This document shows, piece by piece, positions 59,876 through 64,000 of a DNA stretch of 64,000 nucleotides. Below the pieces are notes generated by a model. That model ran no database searches. It worked only from the letters and a program-made list of their open reading frames with translations, and had not been told where the DNA came from. The translations under genes and the position numbers were made by a program. The DNA is taken from NCBI GenBank assembly GCA_017632775.1, contig JAGBQR010000032.1, positions 1-64,000 of the forward strand. The letters are read 5' to 3'. Numbering within the stretch: position 1 is the stretch's first letter; each line of letters starts with the position of its first letter. This stretch comes from Oscillospiraceae bacterium (GTDB lineage: Bacteria; Bacillota; Clostridia; Oscillospirales; Oscillospiraceae).

Positions 59876-59912
59876 AAAGGAGCCGCCTTTATCGAGGCAG
59901 CTCCTTTTGTAT
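59876..59912. terminator. Bidirectional terminator between the XRE-TPR and nitroreductase genes
   Basis: AAAAGGAGC pairs with GCTCCTTTT around an inner GCCT/AGGC stem, with flanking A and T runs. Confidence 0.82.
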
Positions 59913-59915
59913 CGT

Positions 59916-60740
59916 TCACTCAGCAGGTTCAGGTGTTACCGATGCAATATAGAGGACTCCGTCAGGAACGCAGATCTTCGGGTCCTGAATTGCAAATCCG
60001 GCCTTTTTCCCCTGTGATTCCAGTCCCGTCACGAAATGACACAGAGCGATCCCCAGGTCGACTTTCTGCAGATCACCGGTTCTGTCACTGACATAGCCTT
60101 TGTCCTGCTTTTCATAAAAATGGAAGACGCCGTCTTTCACAATGATCCGCCATGGCTGTCGGTTGACCGCCGAAGGGGCCCAGCGGACCATCTCCAGCAG
60201 GTCACCGGTCTCGGCCTGTTCCGGAAACTTCAGAGGAACATCCCAGGCACTGTCGAAAAACAGTTTGTCCGCGGGCATGCGAACGTCAGCGCCTACGCCT
60301 TTCCGCATCATGCTTTCACGAAGAGAACGCTTCTTGGCGGGATAACCGAGCGGTGTGATGCAGGGCATCATCTCTCCTTCCGCAAGACCGGCCGCACGTT
60401 CAAAAAGTTCTCGTTTCATGGTTCCGCCGATCCAGGTCGTTCCGATCCCGAGCGTCCAGGCATAAAGGACCAGCTTCTCAAAGGAAAAGCCGAAAGCGAC
60501 ATCCGCATTCGGACCTTTTGCGACCAGTCCTGCGGCATAACAGGATTCACCGGTGAGCACAGGACTGGAAAGGCTGTGCTCTTTCGCGTCAAGCAGAACG
60601 AAGCGAACCGGAATGCCGAAGGGGTTGGAGATCGATTCCGCATAGCGGGACAGACGGTCCGCGTCTTCTGCGGAGAGAGGCCGCTCATCGAAGCTCCTTA
60701 CGCTTTTCCGGGTTTTGATGAGTTCAAGAAGATCTGGCAT
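59916..60740 (-). CDS. Nitroreductase-like FMN protein, TM1586 type
   Basis: The 274-aa protein begins LLELIKTRKSVRSFDERPL, the FMN-binding arginine region, and repeats a related pattern in its second half (WAPSAVNRQPWRIIVKDG), with a GIGTTWIGG stretch between. This double arrangement is that of the TM1586-like nitroreductases (PF14512), which hold two half-domains in one chain. It would reduce an unknown electrophile. AAAAAGGAGAAC precedes the ATG. A TAAAC-ATA-GTTTA inverted repeat (about 60768-60780) lies in the promoter region. Confidence 0.82.
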   Translation of the reverse strand: MPDLLELIKTRKSVRSFDERPLSAEDADRLSRYAESISNPFGIPVRFVLLDAKEHSLSSPVLTGESCYAAGLVAKGPNADVAFGFSFEKLVLYAWTLGIGTTWIGGTMKRELFERAAGLAEGEMMPCITPLGYPAKKRSLRESMMRKGVGADVRMPADKLFFDSAWDVPLKFPEQAETGDLLEMVRWAPSAVNRQPWRIIVKDGVFHFYEKQDKGYVSDRTGDLQKVDLGIALCHFVTGLESQGKKAGFAIQDPKICVPDGVLYIASVTPEPAE

Positions 60741-60830
60741 GGTGTTCTCCTTTTTCAGAATAGGATAAACTATGTTTAGCAGATATTGAAGGACCCGTCA
60801 AGATTCCAAAAGAAACTGTTCTGCGGTATG

Positions 60831-60866
60831 AAAAACAGCCGTCCGGATCCGGACGGCTGTTTTTCT
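60831..60866. terminator. Terminator of the 60875-62440 transcript
   Basis: AAAAACAGCCGTCCGGA (60831-60847) is followed directly by its reverse complement (60848-60864); it has T runs on both strands. Confidence 0.88.
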
Positions 60867-60874
60867 GGTGGGAT

Positions 60875-61489
60875 TTATACAGCTTCTTTCATGCCGGCTT
60901 TGTGCAGCACGAGAACGCCTGTCAGCAGAAGGAGCTGACCCACGGTGTTCACACCCTGTTCGATCCAGTTCATCAGGGCGGAATTGCCTTCACGGGAAGC
61001 AAGGTAGCCCATGCTCATGTAACAGAAGAAGCAGAGAACGAATACGGTGATCATACCCTTTTTTTTCAGCCGGACGGCGATCACACTGAGAGCGGCGCAG
61101 ATCGCACCGAGCCCGAGCACCATCATCGCCACGAACACGAAGGTTCCCTTGAAAAAGGGAGGTGCCGCAGTCAGGACCGTTACGCTTTTTCTCCCCGCGC
61201 AGAGCATCAGCAGCAGCCCGAGACCCGTGAGCAGAAGCCCCAGCGACTGCACAGGAAGGAACATGGTGTTCAGCACTGCGAAATCACAGAGTCCAAGGGC
61301 ATAGAGCAGTTTCCACAGGGCTTTCAGAAACCCGGCCAGGAATGCATCGATGCTGCCGGCGGCGAGGCAGGCGAAGGCATATTTGGGCATTCTCGAATAG
61401 AGATCGTGCTGGAGAATGACGGCGGCGATCCCGAACAGGATCACGGGGATGAAATCCGTCAGAGCCATCGGGACGGAGAACTGTTCCAT
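60875..61489 (-). CDS. Polytopic membrane protein of unknown function
   Basis: The 204-aa product has about six membrane segments and few charged residues. Notable features are LTDFIPVILFGIAAVILQHDL near the N-terminus in two halves, SIDAFLAGFLKALWKLLYALG, and a last segment before HKAGMKEAV. I recognise no family. It is 12 bases downstream of the flavin-reductase/PCP_red gene in the same transcript, so a role in the same redox process is possible. Confidence 0.65.
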   Translation of the reverse strand: MEQFSVPMALTDFIPVILFGIAAVILQHDLYSRMPKYAFACLAAGSIDAFLAGFLKALWKLLYALGLCDFAVLNTMFLPVQSLGLLLTGLGLLLMLCAGRKSVTVLTAAPPFFKGTFVFVAMMVLGLGAICAALSVIAVRLKKKGMITVFVLCFFCYMSMGYLASREGNSALMNWIEQGVNTVGQLLLLTGVLVLHKAGMKEAV

Positions 61490-61501
61490 GATCCTCTCTC
61501 C

Positions 61502-62440
61502 TCAGCCTTTGCCTTTTTCCTTGGAGCGCTTGTCGTTGATGATCTTCATCTCTGCGGCCGTGACCTCGGTCACACCGTGCTCCTTCGCCCAGGCCACACA
61601 TCCCTTGAGCACGGTGGGCAGGAAGATGCGCGGTACATTCAGCAGCATTTCCAGCGCGTCATCGGTGAAGTGGATACCGGGATCGGTCCGGTCGGCTGCG
61701 TAGCGCACGGAGGAGAGAGTCGCGTTGCGGATGGGCAGAAGTTCCGGAACGACCCGCGGGGTGCGGGCGAACCAGAAGTTCTTGCTGTCACGATAGCCGT
61801 GGCAGATCAGCACGTTCGGCCAGAGTCTGGCCTTCACGCCGTTGATGATGTTGTCATAGAAGGTGGGCTTCATGAGCATTTTGTCGATACGGAGAATGAA
61901 GTGAGCGCCGTACTGGGTGGTGATGCCGTTGAAGCTGCGGTAGGGGGGCGGATAGCATCCGTCTTCCAGCTGGCGGCCGATGTCTTCATCTGCGTTCTCC
62001 AGGTCGCTCATCCAGGTGCATTCCATTACCTGATAGGCTTCGGAGATCACCAGAGGACGGGGAACAGAAGGATCTTCCTTGACGCAGAGACCCTCCTCAA
62101 GATGGAAACCGAAATTCTTCATTTTTTCAGCGGGAGTGTCGCCTGGCCAGCCCTGAGCCACGATTTTCTTATGGTAGCCGCGGCCGTCAGGCATGAAGTT
62201 GATGGCCAGCTGCTTCCGTCCGGCCAGCAGATGCTGGGCGGTGTTGGAGGAGTTGCGGGCTTCGAGGACCATGGCGTAGTATCCCTTGCCGGCAATGTAG
62301 TAGGGGAAGCAGAGAGAATAGGAGCCGACCGAGGTGGTGCCGTCCTCCGCCAGAGTGGAGATCATCACGGTGGGCATAGGGAAATAAGAACTGGTCTGAT
62401 AGAAATTGTCGACGATGCGTAGATCTTTGAAACTGCTCAT
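61502..62440 (-). CDS. Flavin-reductase-like split-barrel protein with C-terminal PCP_red-like domain
   Basis: The 312-aa protein has an N-terminal FMN-binding split barrel of flavin-reductase type (about 8-235: YFPMPTVMISTLAEDGTTSVGSYS in two halves, then EARNSSNTAQHLLA). The C-terminal about 50 residues (LLNVPRIFLPTVLKGCVAWA, KEHGVTEVTAAEMKIIND) resemble the small PCP_red helical domain first seen in light-independent protochlorophyllide reductase. An anaerobe without chlorophyll genes has no obvious use for the latter. Some FMN split-barrel proteins reduce tetracyclic or polyketide compounds. AAGGAAGGA precedes the ATG; a leader of about 315 nt lies upstream. Confidence 0.72.
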   Translation of the reverse strand: MSSFKDLRIVDNFYQTSSYFPMPTVMISTLAEDGTTSVGSYSLCFPYYIAGKGYYAMVLEARNSSNTAQHLLAGRKQLAINFMPDGRGYHKKIVAQGWPGDTPAEKMKNFGFHLEEGLCVKEDPSVPRPLVISEAYQVMECTWMSDLENADEDIGRQLEDGCYPPPYRSFNGITTQYGAHFILRIDKMLMKPTFYDNIINGVKARLWPNVLICHGYRDSKNFWFARTPRVVPELLPIRNATLSSVRYAADRTDPGIHFTDDALEMLLNVPRIFLPTVLKGCVAWAKEHGVTEVTAAEMKIINDKRSKEKGKG

Positions 62441-62755
62441 TTAAGTCGTTTTCCTTCCTTTTTTTCTTTCAGTTATTTCAGATCAGTCTGCCCGGGAGGA
62501 ATCTGCGGAGGCTTTCCAGCCTGTATGCGGCAGGAAAAGAGCATCATACAGAATTCCCCGGACATCCTGATAAAGAAGATAAGATCAAAACGCCCGGCCG
62601 CAAATCGCGGCGCAGAAGGCAGAGCCTATGAAGACCGGCTGCAGGATGGGATGACCCGGATCTGAACGGGGCATGAGGATAAGAAAATCCCGCATACAGT
62701 CCTTCCGGGTCATAAGGGTGTTATAGAATCAAGGAAACCGAACAGCTCCTTAGCT
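62441..62755 (-). promoter_or_regulatory. Long structured 5' leader of the flavin-reductase/PCP_red gene
   Basis: From the promoter at 62758-62787, transcription toward the left leaves about 315 nt before the start codon at 62440. A perfect 10-bp stem (62651-62660 with 62704-62713) closes a region of about 43 nt. I see no known riboswitch core and no convincing gene; a 29-codon frame begins at a minus-strand ATG near 62672 without a ribosome site. Confidence 0.5.
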
Positions 62756-62757
62756 GC

Positions 62758-62787
62758 AGTATAGCGCACGTCTGACTGCCCTGTCAA
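62758..62787 (-). promoter_or_regulatory. Promoter of the flavin-reductase/PCP_red transcript
   Basis: On the minus strand, TTGACA (62787-62782, perfect) and TATACT (62763-62758) with 18-bp spacing. Confidence 0.8.
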
Positions 62788-62840
62788 GCAAGGGGAAGAA
62801 GGAACGAAAGGACGTTTACGTTGCAAGGGAAAAATAAAAA

Positions 62841-62867
62841 ACACAGGAGAGTAAAACTCTCCTGTGT
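62841..62867 (-). terminator. Terminator of the Lar-like gene
   Basis: A perfect 12-bp stem (62841-62852 with 62856-62867) with a 3-nt loop; on the minus strand it is followed by TTTTTTATTTTT. Confidence 0.9.
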
Positions 62868-62880
62868 CATGGATCCTTTT

Positions 62881-63105
62881 TCACTCGTTCGGATCGCTCC
62901 GGACTGCCTTGCCGATGTTCCAGATATAGGCGGCCTTTCGAGCCGTTTCAAAGCGTTCATCCGGTGAAGCATAGTTGAAGGCGGCTGTCTGTGATCCGCA
63001 GTCCACGCAGATGACATACCAGCTCCGCCCGTTCTCCTCCTCCAGCAGGCCGGCGCCTCCGCAATAGGGGCAGTCCTGCAGTTCCAGCTGTTCGTAGATG
63101 TCCAT
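62881..63105 (-). CDS. Lar-like zinc-ribbon protein
   Basis: The 74-aa protein has two Cys pairs, CPYCGG and CVDCG, then ETARKAAYIWN. This is the layout of restriction-alleviation proteins of the Lar family (CPFCGG at the start, second C-x-x-C, and a final A-x-x-x-WN), small phage or chromosomal proteins that modulate type I restriction. No restriction genes or phage genes adjoin it, so it may be a general zinc ribbon. The frame extends upstream, but AAAGGAGG 7 bases before ATG 63105 fixes the start. Confidence 0.75.
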   Translation of the reverse strand: MDIYEQLELQDCPYCGGAGLLEEENGRSWYVICVDCGSQTAAFNYASPDERFETARKAAYIWNIGKAVRSDPNE

Positions 63106-63138
63106 ACATGATCCTCCTTTGCTGTTTCGAGGCATTTC

Positions 63139-63168
63139 ATTATAACAGCATGCGGAACGCTCTGTCAA
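63139..63168 (-). promoter_or_regulatory. Promoter of the Lar-like gene
   Basis: On the minus strand, TTGACA (63168-63163) and TATAAT (63144-63139), both perfect, with 18-bp spacing. Confidence 0.85.
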
Positions 63169-63193
63169 CGGAATGCGGAGACAGAACAGCGCA

Positions 63194-63223
63194 TTGACGC
63201 AGAGTGAGCACAGATGCTAAGAT
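63194..63223 (+). promoter_or_regulatory. Promoter of the nitrilase-family gene
   Basis: TTGACG (63194-63199) and TAAGAT (63218-63223) with 18-bp spacing, divergent from the Lar-like gene. Confidence 0.6.
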
Positions 63224-63252
63224 AGGATCAGAAAAGTTGAGGAGAGATGTCG

Positions 63253-64000
63253 ATGAAAGATGCGATCACCATTCTGCAGGCGCAGACACGGGTATCCGTC
63301 CGGAAGGAAGAGACGCTGGAGATCCTCGGGATCTGCTGCAGAGCCGCCGCGAAAGAAGGAGCGGATCTGCTCGCTTTGGGAGAGATGTTCTGCTGCCCCT
63401 ATGAGACCGGCAGTTTTCCCCTGTATGCGGAAGAAGAGGGAGGACCGCTCTGGAGCCGCTGTTCGCAGCTGGCAGCAGAGCATGGGATCTGGCTCTCGGC
63501 AGGGAGCATGCCTGAGCGGGGCGGCGACGGAAGGATCTATAACACGGCATATGTGTTTGACCGCGAAGGCCGGCAGGCGGCAAAGCACCGGAAGATGCAC
63601 CTGTTCGATATTGATGTGAAAGGCGGGCAGAGTTTCTGCGAGTCTGCCACTCTCTCCCCGGGCAACGAGGTAACAGTATTCGATACGGAATTCGGCCGGA
63701 TGGGGCTGTGCGTTTGCTACGACATCCGCTTCCCGGAGCTGGGACGGCTGATGGCGCTGAAAGGTGCCCGTCTGCTTCTGTGCCCTGCATCTTTCAACCA
63801 TACCACGGGACCTGCGCACTGGGAACTGCTGTTCCGTTCACAGGCCATGTTCAATCAGGTGTTCGCTGTCGGGACCGCACCGGCTTTTGATGAAGAGGCA
63901 AGCTATCATTCCTGGGGCCACAGCATCGTCACCGGCCCGTGGGGAGAGGTGATCGGACAGATGGACGAGAGGGAAGGCTTCCGGTTGACCCGGCTGAATC
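63253..64000 (+). CDS. Carbon-nitrogen hydrolase (nitrilase superfamily, omega-amidase-like), 3' truncated by the window
   Basis: The 249 visible codons run off the right edge. The nitrilase triad is complete: Glu in LLALGEMF, Lys in KHRKMHLFDIDV and Cys in GLCVCYDIRFPEL. The HLFDIDV, YDIRFPEL and later SHSIVTGPWGEV-like region (WGHSIVTGPWGEV) resemble Nit2-type omega-amidases, which hydrolyse 2-oxoglutaramate or 2-oxosuccinamate. Other amidases of the family are possible. ATG 63247 is also in frame, but GAGGAGAG abuts it; ATG 63253, about 7 bases from that site, is preferred. Confidence 0.88.
   Translation, partial: MKDAITILQAQTRVSVRKEETLEILGICCRAAAKEGADLLALGEMFCCPYETGSFPLYAEEEGGPLWSRCSQLAAEHGIWLSAGSMPERGGDGRIYNTAYVFDREGRQAAKHRKMHLFDIDVKGGQSFCESATLSPGNEVTVFDTEFGRMGLCVCYDIRFPELGRLMALKGARLLLCPASFNHTTGPAHWELLFRSQAMFNQVFAVGTAPAFDEEASYHSWGHSIVTGPWGEVIGQMDEREGFRLTRLN

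Noticed and set aside
60902..62422. 506-codon open frame on the plus strand
   Set aside because: Antisense to the membrane-protein and flavin-reductase genes; Gly/His/Glu-rich and featureless.
62590..62680. 29-codon leader peptide upstream of the flavin-reductase gene
   Set aside because: No ribosome site precedes its ATG, and its composition shows no run of one amino acid as in attenuators.
1..64000. CRISPR array, transposon, prophage, tRNA or rRNA genes
   Set aside because: No regularly spaced repeats, transposase or phage structural genes, tRNA cloverleaf or rRNA sequence were recognised on reading both strands.

Overview
The window reads as a chromosomal segment of an anaerobic, Gram-positive bacterium of the class Clostridia, moderately GC-rich. 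The basis is gene content: a Re-type citrate synthase, indolepyruvate:ferredoxin oxidoreductase, an acyl-CoA:carboxylate CoA-transferase, a corrinoid protein with its activator, RNase Y, DegV, a YugP-type protease, an HPr/Crh-like protein, lipobox lipoproteins, and promoters and Shine-Dalgarno (SD) sites of Firmicutes type. I cannot name a genus. No rRNA, tRNA, CRISPR array, insertion sequence or prophage was seen. Gene density is high, and convergent pairs are usually separated by one bidirectional hairpin terminator.

Layout. 1-260: tail of a probable tRNA-dihydrouridine synthase. 315-5923: operon for the oxidative half of the TCA cycle (Re-citrate synthase, FCD-type GntR regulator, aconitase, NADP-isocitrate dehydrogenase), with a perfect 22-bp palindrome over its -10 box as likely operator. 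5976-9805: iorA-iorB-CoA-transferase, an aryl-pyruvate fermentation module. 9884-14375: four-gene sugar/glycerol-phosphate-type ABC importer. 14395-15927: lipoprotein with two near-identical halves. 15937-16569: membrane-tethered barnase-family ribonuclease. 16675-19351: two tandem CNNM/CorC-type proteins. 19512-19800: 6S-like non-coding RNA candidate. 19872-21670: ECF sigma and anti-sigma factors.

21801-27844: divergent corrinoid activator and corrinoid protein, followed by an LD-carboxypeptidase, a PfkB kinase, NAD(P)HX dehydratase and an esterase. 27876-33878: nitroreductase, CorA-like transporter, cyclophilin, hydrolase, a membrane protein and RNase Y. 33918-37533: P-loop kinase, DUF488, an HPr-like protein with Tyr at position 15 and Ser at position 46, a TerB-like protein and DegV. 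37717-45919: two lipoproteins, a zinc protease, a sugar symporter, a polysaccharide deacetylase and a Cache-HAMP-PP2C phosphatase. 46141-49445: DppBCD-like genes without a binding protein or second ATPase, then HU. 49496-57748: aminotransferase, a membrane-anchored cyclohexadienyl-dehydratase-like fusion, a radical SAM protein, MATE exporter, DUF362, thymidine kinase and GNAT. 57783-58104 (minus): an unidentified ~287-nt RNA with a perfect consensus promoter and terminator. 58174-64000: ThpR, XRE-TPR protein, nitroreductase, membrane protein, flavin-reductase/PCP_red fusion behind a ~315-nt leader, Lar-like zinc ribbon, and a truncated nitrilase-family amidase.

The observations most worth following up are the minus-strand RNA at 57783-58069, the barnase-like enzyme without a visible barstar, the Tyr15 HPr homologue, and the membrane-tethered dehydratase-like fusion. 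All functions are assigned by reading motifs; no database search was run.
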